Source: Thermoproteota archaeon
GTDB lineage: Archaea; Korarchaeota; Korarchaeia; Korarchaeales; Korarchaeaceae
Assembly: GCA_027491435.1 (NCBI GenBank)
Contig: JAOZFG010000006.1
Location: 1 to 38,870 of the forward strand
DNA: 38,870 bases
Direction of reading: 5' to 3'
The translations under genes and the position numbers were made by a program. The notes beneath the pieces are model-generated. The model was not told the origin of the DNA and ran no database searches. It worked only from the letters and a program-made list of their open reading frames with translations. Positions 1-8,082 of the stretch are shown piece by piece (the first letter of the stretch is position 1; the number at the start of each line of letters is the position of its first letter).

Positions 1-902
1 TTGTAGAAAGGCTCCCTTAACATAACGGCCTTCTTGAATATTTCCTCTAGCTCCTCGTCGCTGGCCCCCATTCTCATAGCTGTTAGGAAATCCACCTTGT
101 CGTCGTCTCTCAGGAGGCACGTCTTGAAGTAGCCGTCATGGGTTATCCTTATCCTGGTACAGCTCATGCAGAAGCTCGGATTATCCACGTTCCTCACTAC
201 TTCAACAACCCCTCCGTTGGGCAGATAGTACCTAAACCTGCCGTGGAGCTCCCTCCTTTCAACCTTTACAGCGATCCTCCTAAGCTCCTCTTCAAGGCCC
301 TCTAGTGGGTAGTAGTACCTTTCGAACAGCTTTCTATCAGTGTAGAGCAGCTCTATGAGCTGAAGCTGTACCCCCATCTTGGAGAAGAATTTAATCGTAT
401 CCCATAGGTCGTCTGAGTTTACTCCCTTGAGCACAACCATGTCCACCTTGACAGGTTCTAATCCAGCCCTTTTAGCGGCCTTTATGGCCTCAATTCCCCT
501 GCTTAGTCCGTCAACCCCCGTTATAAATTCGTAAACATCTCTGTTTATGCTGTGCACGCTTATGTTTACCCTATCCAGCCCAGCCCTCTTCAAGTCCTCT
601 GCCAGCTCAGGGAGCCAGTACCCGTTGGTGACCATGGACACCTCCTCAGCGCCGGCCCTCCTTATGTTCCTGACCACCTCCACGATGTCTTCCCTGAGGA
701 GGGGTTCTCCCCCAGTTATCTTCACGGTCTTCACGTCGTGTTTGACCAGAACCCTAACTATCCTCCCTATCTCCTCTGGGGTCATCGCCCTGTCCGTAGG
801 CCTGTAACCTTCCCTGTGACAGAAGAAGCAGCTGTAGTTACACTCTGGCGTCACTGATATCCTCAAGTTGTTTACAGGCCTGCCCCACCTATCTCTAAGC
901 AT
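1..902 (-). CDS. moaA: GTP 3',8-cyclase MoaA (radical SAM), 3' end cut by window edge
   Basis: First enzyme of molybdopterin synthesis: a radical SAM enzyme that converts GTP to the cyclic intermediate used by MoaC. The frame is open from an ATG at 902 to the window edge, about 300 codons, so only a few C-terminal residues should be missing compared with the usual 300-330. Seen: the SAM cluster CX3CX2C at C21, C25, C28 (CNYSCFFC), the motif KITGGEPLLR, and the second cluster near the end as C-X2-C-X13-C (FCMSC...KTC), which in MoaA binds the GTP-holding iron-sulfur cluster. The ATG lies inside the stop region of moaC (ATGCTTAG, 8-base overlap), so moaC-moaA are one leftward transcript with coupled translation. 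The C-terminal double glycine expected in MoaA is not visible because of the cut. Confidence 0.95.
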   Translation of the reverse strand, partial: MLRDRWGRPVNNLRISVTPECNYSCFFCHREGYRPTDRAMTPEEIGRIVRVLVKHDVKTVKITGGEPLLREDIVEVVRNIRRAGAEEVSMVTNGYWLPELAEDLKRAGLDRVNISVHSINRDVYEFITGVDGLSRGIEAIKAAKRAGLEPVKVDMVVLKGVNSDDLWDTIKFFSKMGVQLQLIELLYTDRKLFERYYYPLEGLEEELRRIAVKVERRELHGRFRYYLPNGGVVEVVRNVDNPSFCMSCTRIRITHDGYFKTCLLRDDDKVDFLTAMRMGASDEELEEIFKKAVMLREPFY

Positions 903-1329
903 CCCCCTTCACCTTAGACACCACCTTAACGCCCTCTATCCTAGTAGTCGGATAGTTGCCGGTTTCGTCCTTCTCCAGGTATTTCACCATGTCCCATATG
1001 TTGAGTAACGCAGCCATGACGCCTGTCAGAGCCTCCATCTCCACTCCCGTCTTCTCCTGAGCCTTCACCCTAACTGAGACCTTCACATGATCCTTTGAAA
1101 CGGAGAATGAGACCTCCACTGAGGTTATCCTTATGGGGTGACATAATGGGAGTATCCTGGGGGTTCCCTTGACCGCCTGTATCGCCGCAACTCTGCTAAC
1201 TTCGAAAACGTCCCCTTTCTTCACCTTCCGGTCGACTATGGCCCTAATGGTCTCTTCCTTCAGGTATATGCTCCCCTCAGCTACGGCCTCCCTGTAGACC
1301 TCTGGCTTACCAGTGATGTCCACCATCAA
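895..1329 (-). CDS. moaC: cyclic pyranopterin monophosphate synthase MoaC
   Basis: Converts the MoaA product to cyclic pyranopterin monophosphate in molybdenum-cofactor synthesis. The 143-144 residue length is typical. Seen: the LCHPI motif (H64), GVEMEALTG (E97 and E99) and WDMVK (D113, K116). Their spacing matches the catalytic His, Glu, Asp and Lys of E. coli MoaC, and K37/K38 sits where the essential lysine is expected. Two adjacent starts are possible, TTG at 1329 and ATG at 1326; I prefer the ATG. There is no Shine-Dalgarno sequence, and a T-rich box (about 1358-1367 on this strand) lies roughly 30 bases upstream, so a leaderless or very short leader mRNA is likely. It is the first gene of the moaC-moaA operon. 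Confidence 0.96.
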   Translation of the reverse strand: MMVDITGKPEVYREAVAEGSIYLKEETIRAIVDRKVKKGDVFEVSRVAAIQAVKGTPRILPLCHPIRITSVEVSFSVSKDHVKVSVRVKAQEKTGVEMEALTGVMAALLNIWDMVKYLEKDETGNYPTTRIEGVKVVSKVKGDA

Positions 1330-1530
1330 CTTGAATCCGTCAACTAACGCTCCATCTTACTAAAAAAGATAACTCTTAACTGTTTTATACAAAATATTTT
1401 TTGGATATACTAGGATTAACTATATATATTTATTTTCTTATGGGAGAAAGATGTATGCAATTTATTTAAAGTGAGAAGGGGGTTTAAGTTATATAGCTGG
1501 AGATTGAACGGCACCGCCGATCGATATTCA

Positions 1531-1544
1531 AAGAAAAGATAAGG
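1531..1544 (-). terminator. T-rich tract after nrdJ, possible terminator
   Basis: Directly after the nrdJ stop codon, the leftward strand reads CTTATCTTTTCTTT. Runs of T without a required hairpin end transcription in many archaea. The rest of the 216-base gap between nrdJ and moaC is AT-rich, holds the moaC promoter, and shows no open frame. Weak call made from composition only. Confidence 0.3.
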
Positions 1545-1545
1545 G

Positions 1546-4191
1546 TCAGGACACTATGCAGGCTGACCAGCCGCAGTCCAGGCAGGTGACACAGTCCTCC
1601 TTGTAAACCAACCTCACGCTACCGCACTCCGGACACTTCTCTATGTGGTTGTGCCCCGTGGCTCCAACTGACGGTGGCTTGAAAACTGGCTTTATAGCCT
1701 TCCTTTCATCCTCCACCACCCTCTTGAGCAGGGGCTTGCCAACCCCCAGGAGTTCCATCATCTCCAGGGTCTTGTTTTCCGTCCTTATCACGTACTCCCC
1801 CTTCCTCTGTGAGGGGGTGACCAGAACCTGAGCCGCCTTAGAGCCGTCCCTGTAGACCGTTATGCCCTTAAGCCCGAGCCTGTGGGCGAACAGGTAGGCC
1901 TTCTCAACGTCATCCACGGACACCCAGCTGGGCATGTTTATGGTCTTGCTCACCGCCGCGCATATCCACTTGGCTATCTCCGCCTGGGCCCTGACGTGGT
2001 CCCACCAAGGTATGTCGTAGGCCACGAGGAAAACCTCCTGAAGCCTCTTAAAGGCCTCTTCCTTTCCTTCTGGCGGCTCTATTCCCTGTAAGGACCCTCC
2101 ATTGTCAGCAATCTCCTTGAGCAACCTCTCGTTGTACAGACCGTTCTCCTTTAGCTGCCTCTCAAGCTCCCTGTCCACGTAGAAGAAGGAGCCGACGGAC
2201 ACCCTCTTCTCATACACCAAGGCGAATTGGGGCTCTATCCCTGATGAGACGTCGGCTATCATTGAGATGGAACCTGTTGGGGCTATGGTCGTCACTTCGG
2301 CGTTCCTGATCCCGTACTTCATTATCTCCTCCCTCAGAGCATCCCAGTCAAGGTACCACCACTCCGGGTGGTAGAAGCCCTCGACGGGCATCTCCCCCTT
2401 CACGTAACCTGACTTCTCGTAGAGGGGGAACGGGCCCCTCTCCTTGGCCCTCTCCACGCTTTCCAGCATTGCGTAGTAGGTTAGGTGCTCGGTGACCTTG
2501 CGCATGAACTCAAAGCCCTCCTCGCTGTTGTAGGGTATGCCCAGGGCGAACAGGGTGTCGGCGAGGCCCATCATTCCCAGGCCCACCTTCCTGGTGGACT
2601 TCGTCCTCTCCTCTATCTCAGGGATGGGGAACTTGTTAACGTCTATGACGTTGTCTAGGAACCTGAGGGCCAGCCTCACGTCCCTCGCGAAGGAGTCCCA
2701 GTCGAAGTATGACCTGCCCAGCTCGTCGAATCTTATGTAGGCGTACAAGTTAATGCTTCCCAGGTTGCAGGAGCCGTAGGGATAGAGCGGCTGTTCGCCG
2801 CAGGGGTTGGTTGAAGATATCTCCCCCAAAAATGAGCGCATCACGTTCCTCCTGTTCATGTTGTCCTTGAACAGCACGCCCGGATCTCCGGTGCGCCAAG
2901 CCATGTCGGCTAACTTGCGGAAAAGCTCCCTGGGATTCGCAGTGCCCCAAACGCTAACGTCCCTGGGGTTGATCAGAGGGTAAGGTTCGTTCCTCTCGTA
3001 GTAATCCCAGAAATCTCCAGTTATCATCACCGAGATGTTGAAGTTCTCGAACTGGCCTGGCTTGGCCTTGGCCTCGATGAACTTCCATATGTCGGGGTGC
3101 CACACCTCCAGTATGCCCATGTTTGCCCCTCTTCTGCGCCCTCCCTGCTTCACCACGTCCGTGATCACATCTATTATTCTCATGAAGCTTACTGGACCTG
3201 AGGCCTGGCCTCCCGTGGATCTGACTATGTCTCCCTGGGGCCTGAGCTTGGAGTAGTTTATGCCAACGCCCCCGCCTGACTTGAATATTATTGCAGCATC
3301 CGTGGCGGCCTTCATTATCGACTCCAGGCTATCGTCTATGTCCAGGACGAAGCAGGCGGAGAGCTGCCCTATTCTGGTTCCGGCGTTGAACAGCGTCGGG
3401 GAGTTCGGCAGAAACCTCAGGTCCACCATCAGCCTGTAGTAGTTGAGGAAGTCCTTGTAGTGGTGGTCAAACTCCCCTCTAAGGAGCATTTCCCAAAACT
3501 GGGACCAGCTCACCTTCATCTTCCCCTGCTCATTCAGCTCGTCGTAGAGGGCCTTCATCCTCTCCAGGTGGTAGCGGTTCCAGGTGAAAGTAGGCTTCAG
3601 GTGATCCTCAGGGTGACCGTTCTTAAGCCCCACCTTCCCCTCCCACTCCTCGGGTGAGAACTCCTCCTTGGGGTGAATTGGCTGACTTCCTTCGGGGTCG
3701 AACACCTTCGGGTCGTAGAGCACGTCAGGGATCACTACAAGGGCAGCTACCCTTATGAACATCGACTTCGGATCCTCTATGAGCTTGCCTGAGGGATCCT
3801 TCTGCAGGTACCTGGCGGCTAGCAGCCTTATGGCGTTAAGGGAGAGCCTCTTATCCACGTCATCCACGTAGTCCTTGCCCAGAATGGCCATCTTCTCCTT
3901 CCTTATCTTCTCCCTCTCCTTCCTGTAGAGGATGTAGGCCTTGGCCACGTCAAACAGGTCGTACTTCATTAAAGCGAGCTCCACTATGTCCTGAATCTCC
4001 TCAACGTGTGGGGGCCTTTCATCCGAGTAATTCTTCCTGATTACCCTTAGGACGTAGTTAACCACCTTCTTCAAGATCTCCTCATCATATTGGCCTACCT
4101 CCAGCATCGCCCCCTTTATGGCCCTCTCTATCCTAGACCTATCGAAGGGAACTACTCTACCATCCCTCTTGACTACCTTAGTGACTGGCAT
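1546..4191 (-). CDS. nrdJ: adenosylcobalamin-dependent (class II) ribonucleoside-diphosphate reductase NrdJ
   Basis: Reduces ribonucleotides to deoxyribonucleotides, with adenosylcobalamin generating the thiyl radical. The protein has 881 residues. An ATP-cone fills about residues 1-100 (KRDGRVVPFD, IERAIKGAM). The 10-stranded barrel carries the active-site signature NPCGE at 462-466, with C464 as thiyl radical site, and the redox pair C280 (LSACFVLD) and C475 (GSCNLGSINL). The C464-C475 spacing of 11 equals that in Thermotoga NrdJ. The nucleotide loop PTGSIS is present. The C-terminus is cysteine-rich (CPEC, CVTCLDC, SAC), the arm thought to re-reduce the active site. There is no intein and no NrdB-type partner here. 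The ATG at 4191 has GGAGG three to four bases upstream and a TATA-like run (GCTTATTTTT) 25-35 bases upstream. It is divergent from the corrinoid adenosyltransferase gene. Confidence 0.97.
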   Translation of the reverse strand: MPVTKVVKRDGRVVPFDRSRIERAIKGAMLEVGQYDEEILKKVVNYVLRVIRKNYSDERPPHVEEIQDIVELALMKYDLFDVAKAYILYRKEREKIRKEKMAILGKDYVDDVDKRLSLNAIRLLAARYLQKDPSGKLIEDPKSMFIRVAALVVIPDVLYDPKVFDPEGSQPIHPKEEFSPEEWEGKVGLKNGHPEDHLKPTFTWNRYHLERMKALYDELNEQGKMKVSWSQFWEMLLRGEFDHHYKDFLNYYRLMVDLRFLPNSPTLFNAGTRIGQLSACFVLDIDDSLESIMKAATDAAIIFKSGGGVGINYSKLRPQGDIVRSTGGQASGPVSFMRIIDVITDVVKQGGRRRGANMGILEVWHPDIWKFIEAKAKPGQFENFNISVMITGDFWDYYERNEPYPLINPRDVSVWGTANPRELFRKLADMAWRTGDPGVLFKDNMNRRNVMRSFLGEISSTNPCGEQPLYPYGSCNLGSINLYAYIRFDELGRSYFDWDSFARDVRLALRFLDNVIDVNKFPIPEIEERTKSTRKVGLGMMGLADTLFALGIPYNSEEGFEFMRKVTEHLTYYAMLESVERAKERGPFPLYEKSGYVKGEMPVEGFYHPEWWYLDWDALREEIMKYGIRNAEVTTIAPTGSISMIADVSSGIEPQFALVYEKRVSVGSFFYVDRELERQLKENGLYNERLLKEIADNGGSLQGIEPPEGKEEAFKRLQEVFLVAYDIPWWDHVRAQAEIAKWICAAVSKTINMPSWVSVDDVEKAYLFAHRLGLKGITVYRDGSKAAQVLVTPSQRKGEYVIRTENKTLEMMELLGVGKPLLKRVVEDERKAIKPVFKPPSVGATGHNHIEKCPECGSVRLVYKEDCVTCLDCGWSACIVS

Positions 4192-4357
4192 CTTCCTCCA
4201 GTATTCTTTGCCCGATGGAAAAATAAGCCTAGACGTCCGCTTTCAGGTCCGGCGTTTTTCAGAGCTGAAATAACTCCCCAAAAAAGTTATAGAAAAATTT
4301 TATGATGGATAGAGGGCTCCTTCCCAAGCCATTCGCTAGTAGAGGGGGCGATAAGGC

Positions 4358-4873
4358 TTGGTGGGTTTGGTACACCTTTACACGGGCAATGGGAAGGGTA
4401 AGACAACGGCCGCGTTCGGCCTTGCCCTCAGGATGGTCGGTAGGGGGAAGAGGGTTCTAATCATCCAATTTATGAAGGGCAGGCCCACAGGGGAGGTCAT
4501 AGCCTCCAAGAAGCTTGAACCTATGCTCGAGGTCAGACAGTTCGGTACCCCCAGATTCGTCGATCCGAAGAATCCGGATGAGGAATCTGTTAAGAGGGCT
4601 AAAGAAGGGTTAGAGCTCGCTAGGAAGGCTGTGAAAGGCGATTACGATCTAGTCGTACTAGATGAAGTCAACGTGGCCGTCTCCTTCGGCTTACTAGATG
4701 AGGACGAAGTCTTAGAAGTAGTTAGGGGAAAAGATAAGGATGTGGAGGTAGTTCTCACCGGCAGGTATGCGCCCCGATCGTTTTACGAGATAGCAGATTA
4801 CGTGACCGAGTTCAGGGAAGTGAAGCACCCCTTCGCTAGGGGGATAAAGGCTAGGGAGGGGGTGGAGTACTGA
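4358..4873 (+). CDS. cobO: cob(I)alamin / corrinoid adenosyltransferase (CobO/BtuR/CobA family)
   Basis: Transfers the adenosyl group of ATP to reduced corrinoid, making adenosylcobalamin or its precursor. Seen: the family P-loop GNGKGKTTAA near residue 11, FMKGRPTGE, the acidic VVLDEVNVA segment, VVLTGR, and the family ending HPFARGIKAREGVEY. At 171 residues it is close to the usual 175-200. Start: TTG at 4358 or GTG at 4361; a GAGGGGG run at about 4342-4348 sits about nine bases before the TTG. Its stop (4871-4873) touches the stop of the convergent CDC48 gene in the palindrome TGATCA. The divergent neighbour is the AdoCbl-dependent ribonucleotide reductase, so this enzyme probably supplies that reductase with its cofactor. 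The rest of the corrin pathway is not in the window. Confidence 0.93.
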   Translation: MVGLVHLYTGNGKGKTTAAFGLALRMVGRGKRVLIIQFMKGRPTGEVIASKKLEPMLEVRQFGTPRFVDPKNPDEESVKRAKEGLELARKAVKGDYDLVVLDEVNVAVSFGLLDEDEVLEVVRGKDKDVEVVLTGRYAPRSFYEIADYVTEFREVKHPFARGIKAREGVEY

Positions 4874-7102
4874 TCATATGACGTAGCTCTCCTCCTTTCT
4901 CTCCTCCGGGGGAGTCACCGCCCTCAGGGTCTTCATTACCTCCTCATAATACTTAAGAAGGTCATCCGTTAAGCTCGGTTTTATCTTATGTAGGGCCATC
5001 TCGAAGTGCCTCATTTCCACCTTGGATGCGTTTAGGTCCTCTCTAAGGGCTGACATCGCCGCCTCCCTAACCAATGCAGCAAGGTCTGCACCGCTGAACC
5101 TATCGGTCATAGTCGCAATCCTCCATAGGTCTACGTCTTCAGCTAACGGCATCTTCTTGGTCAAGACTTTCAAGATTTCGTGTCTGGCCTGCAGATCTGG
5201 TGGGCCCACGTATATCAATCTCTCTAACCTGCCCGGCCTTAGTATAGCGGGGTCTATCAGGTCGGGCCTGTTTGTAGCTCCTATTACCACTATGTCCCTG
5301 AGGGGCTGTATCCCATCTATCTCAGTCAACATTTGGCTGACCACTCTCTCCGTCACGCCTGAATCAAGTCCAGTGCCCCTCCTCGGGAATAGGGAGTCTA
5401 TCTCGTCGATGAATATTATGGCAGGGGCTACCTGCCTGGCCTTCTTGAACACCTGTCTTACAGCCTTCTCGCTCTCACCAACCCACTTGCTGAGCAATTC
5501 AGGGCCCTTTATGCTTATGAAGTTGGCCTCGCTCTCGCTGGCCACTGCTTTGGCTAGCAAGGTCTTCCCACAGCCCGGCGGGCCGTAGAGGAGTACACCC
5601 TTGGGGGGCTCTATTCCCAGCCTTCTGAAAGCGCTGGGATTCTTTAGAGGAAGCTCTACAACCTCCCTCAGCTCCTTTTTGACTTCCTCAAGTCCGCCAA
5701 CGTCGTCCCAAGATATGTTAGGTATCTCTATGGATATCTCCCTGAGGGCTGAGGGCTGTACTATCTTCAAGGCCTCCGAGAAGTCCTGCTTGGTCACCTT
5801 GAGCGCCTCCAATATCTCGAGAGGTATGGTGTCAGAGTCCAGGTCTATTTGAGGTAGCACCCTCCTCAAGGCCGCCATAGCCGCTTCCCTGACCAGGGCG
5901 GCTAGGTCAGCCCCCACGAACCCGTGAGTTATCTCAGCTATCTCATCCAAGTCAACGTCATCGTCCAGGGGGACGTTCCTGGTGTGTATCTGGAGTATCT
6001 CCTTCCTCCCGTTCTTGTCTGGCACTCCGATCTCTATCTCCCTGTCGAACCTGCCAGGCCTCCTGAGAGCTGGATCTAAAGCTTCTGGCCTGTTGGTGGC
6101 CCCTATGACTATGACTTCTCCTCTACCCTTGAGCCCGTCCATTAAGGCCAGGAGCTGGGCGACGACGCGCCTCTCAACCTCTCCAGTGACTTCATTCCTG
6201 TTAGGGGCTATTGAGTCTATCTCATCTATGAATATTATGGAGGGTGCGTTCTTCTCAGCTTCCTCGAATATCTCCCTTAGCCTCTTCTCGCTCTCACCGT
6301 AGTACTTGCTCATTATCTCGGGGCCCGATATGCTTATGAAGTGGGCGTTGCTCTCGTTAGCCACTGCTTTGGCTAGCAAGGTCTTCCCGGTGCCTGGCGG
6401 GCCGTACAGGAGCACTCCCTTGGGGGGCTCTATTCCCAAGTGTCTGAACAGCTCCGGGTGCTTAAGTGGGAGCTCGACCATCTCCCTTATCCTCTGAATC
6501 TCCTCTTTGAGGCCTCCGATGTCCTCATAAGTTATTGTGGGGATTGATATCTTGGAAGGCTCGACGGGCTTCTCCCTAACCTCTATAATGGTTGAGGGAC
6601 CCACCTTACCGAAGTTCCCCGGTGACACGCTCACCACGACAAGGGGAATGAACCTCTGGAATATTGGGATCAGTACTACATCTCCCTTGGTCACCACGTA
6701 GTCAAATATCCTCTTCTTAACCCAGTTGTGGAAGTCAGGAGCCACCCTGATCATGTGATCCTGTGGGGCCAGCACTATCTTAGATGCTTCGGAGACCTCT
6801 ACCGGCCTGACCCTGACCTTCTCCCCGGTCCTAACTCCGGCGTTCCCCCTGATTATCTTGTCCATCCTTATGAACCTGGTTCCTACGTCCATGCTCACTG
6901 ATGGCATGACCCTGGCGTGGGTTACCCTGGAGCCGTATATCCTGACGTAGTCTCCGCTGGTAAGGCCTATCTGCCTCATCACCTCTGGGTCTATCCTAAC
7001 AATCCCCCTGCCGAAGTCAGCTTGTTTTACCACATCAGCCACAATTAACGTGACGTCTTTGGGCTCTTTCTGACCCTTTTTAGCGGTGGGTTTTCTTCCC
7101 AA
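4874..7102 (-). CDS. CDC48/VCP-type AAA ATPase (p97 homologue, VAT-like)
   Basis: Hexameric ATP-driven unfoldase that threads proteins through its pore, often for the proteasome. The order seen in 742 residues is: N-domain (double-psi barrel and beta-clam, about 15-195), D1 with Walker A GPPGTGKT at 234-241 and Walker B IIFIDEID, and D2 with GPPGCGKT at 507-514 and Walker B IIFIDEID. Both have the GATNRP sensor and a GRFDRE/GRLERL arginine-finger region. The tail ends SYVI rather than a HbYX proteasome-docking tail. Start: TTG at 7102, chosen because GGAGGT lies seven bases upstream; the ATG at 7118 is out of frame. A TATA-like TTAATAA about 40 bases upstream fits a short leader. D1 and D2 share unusually long identical DNA (see findings). 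Confidence 0.97.
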   Translation of the reverse strand: MGRKPTAKKGQKEPKDVTLIVADVVKQADFGRGIVRIDPEVMRQIGLTSGDYVRIYGSRVTHARVMPSVSMDVGTRFIRMDKIIRGNAGVRTGEKVRVRPVEVSEASKIVLAPQDHMIRVAPDFHNWVKKRIFDYVVTKGDVVLIPIFQRFIPLVVVSVSPGNFGKVGPSTIIEVREKPVEPSKISIPTITYEDIGGLKEEIQRIREMVELPLKHPELFRHLGIEPPKGVLLYGPPGTGKTLLAKAVANESNAHFISISGPEIMSKYYGESEKRLREIFEEAEKNAPSIIFIDEIDSIAPNRNEVTGEVERRVVAQLLALMDGLKGRGEVIVIGATNRPEALDPALRRPGRFDREIEIGVPDKNGRKEILQIHTRNVPLDDDVDLDEIAEITHGFVGADLAALVREAAMAALRRVLPQIDLDSDTIPLEILEALKVTKQDFSEALKIVQPSALREISIEIPNISWDDVGGLEEVKKELREVVELPLKNPSAFRRLGIEPPKGVLLYGPPGCGKTLLAKAVASESEANFISIKGPELLSKWVGESEKAVRQVFKKARQVAPAIIFIDEIDSLFPRRGTGLDSGVTERVVSQMLTEIDGIQPLRDIVVIGATNRPDLIDPAILRPGRLERLIYVGPPDLQARHEILKVLTKKMPLAEDVDLWRIATMTDRFSGADLAALVREAAMSALREDLNASKVEMRHFEMALHKIKPSLTDDLLKYYEEVMKTLRAVTPPEERKEESYVI

Positions 7103-7202
7103 CTTCCCTACCTCCCATTAGTGGTGAGAATATCGCCTTATTAACCCTTGCATGGTACGAATTTCCTAAATGGCAGGGCTGCAATGGGCCCGGTACTTCT
7201 CC

Positions 7203-7212
7203 TTTAAATTTA
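7203..7212 (+). promoter_or_regulatory. TATA box of proC
   Basis: TTTAAATTTA centred 31 bases before the ATG at 7239. The archaeal start site should fall about 25 bases after the box centre, near 7232-7236. The transcript would then begin after the GTG at 7221, which supports ATG 7239 as the true start of proC. Confidence 0.5.
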
Positions 7213-7238
7213 GGTGAGAGGTGATCACGGGACCTGCA

Positions 7239-8039
7239 ATGAGAGCCGTCGGCGTCATCGGAGCCGGTCAGATAGGTTCCGCTATAGCAAAGATATTGGC
7301 TGAAAGTGGCAGATGGGTCGTATACGCTTCAAGGAGGAAGATCTACAAGGTTGAGGGGCTCAGGGACTTGGGAGTTCACCTCACTGCAGACAATAGGGAG
7401 GTGGCGGAGAAGTCCAACATCATAGTGCTGGCGGTGAAGCCCTACAAGGTTATCGAAGTGCTGGAAGAGATCTCCGACCTGACAGATGGCAAGATAATAA
7501 TTTCAGTTGCTGCTGCAGTTCCAATAAGGAGGATAAAGGCCGTTTGCCCGAGGGCTAAGGTGATAAGGGCCATGCCCAACATAGCTTTGCTGGTCAAAGC
7601 CTCCTTCACCGCATACTCCAAGGACAAGGACGTGACCCCTGAAGAGGAGGCCCTCGTCTTGGAAATCTTCAAGGAGCTTGGGTACGCCCACGAAATCGAT
7701 GAAGAGTTGATGGACGCAGTTACAGCCTTGAGCGGGAGCGGTCCGGCTTATATAGCTACCTTGATAGAGGCTATGGCTTACGCTGGCCTCAAGGTAGGGC
7801 TACCCAGGGACTTCTCTTACTTGAGCTCAGCCTACACAGTTTATGGGACAGCTAAGCTCTACATAGAGTCTGGGAAGCATCCATCAGAGATTAAAGAGAT
7901 GGTCCTTACACCAGCTGGCACCACCATAGAGGGGATATTCTACTTAGAGGAAAGTGGGATAAGGACTGCGGTGATGAAGGCCGTGGAGGCGGCCACTAGA
8001 AGGGCTAAGGAGATAGCCAAGGCCCTTAATGACAAATGA
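7239..8039 (+). CDS. proC: pyrroline-5-carboxylate reductase ProC
   Basis: Reduces 1-pyrroline-5-carboxylate to proline with NAD(P)H, the last step of proline synthesis. About 266 residues, the family norm. Seen: N-terminal Rossmann fold VGVIGAGQIGSA, the second dinucleotide segment VLAVKP, the mid-protein MPN motif, and the C-terminal helical signature ALSGSGPAYI and TPAGTTIEGI. The frame can extend to a GTG at 7221, but the TATA box at 7203-7212 would place the transcript start downstream of that codon. The ATG gives the usual short leader peptide before the first strand. A GAGGTGATC element lies 12-13 bases upstream of the ATG, rather far for a ribosome site. It stands alone on its strand between divergent CDC48 and the CoA-transferase. 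Confidence 0.95.
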   Translation: MRAVGVIGAGQIGSAIAKILAESGRWVVYASRRKIYKVEGLRDLGVHLTADNREVAEKSNIIVLAVKPYKVIEVLEEISDLTDGKIIISVAAAVPIRRIKAVCPRAKVIRAMPNIALLVKASFTAYSKDKDVTPEEEALVLEIFKELGYAHEIDEELMDAVTALSGSGPAYIATLIEAMAYAGLKVGLPRDFSYLSSAYTVYGTAKLYIESGKHPSEIKEMVLTPAGTTIEGIFYLEESGIRTAVMKAVEAATRRAKEIAKALNDK

Positions 8040-8082
8040 ATAATCGTTAAAACTTACACCAGTATAAGATGGCGGTGGGACA

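Noticed and set aside
547-857. Two open frames of 86 and 101 codons on the plus strand
   Set aside because: They lie antisense to moaA, which has complete radical SAM and C-terminal cluster motifs; no known protein features in the shadows.
4874-4890. HbYX proteasome-docking tail on the CDC48 protein
   Set aside because: The chain ends SYVI; the tyrosine is third from last, not second to last.
7116-7118. ATG upstream of CDC48 as its start
   Set aside because: It is out of frame with the ATPase; the TTG at 7102 has GGAGGT at the right distance.
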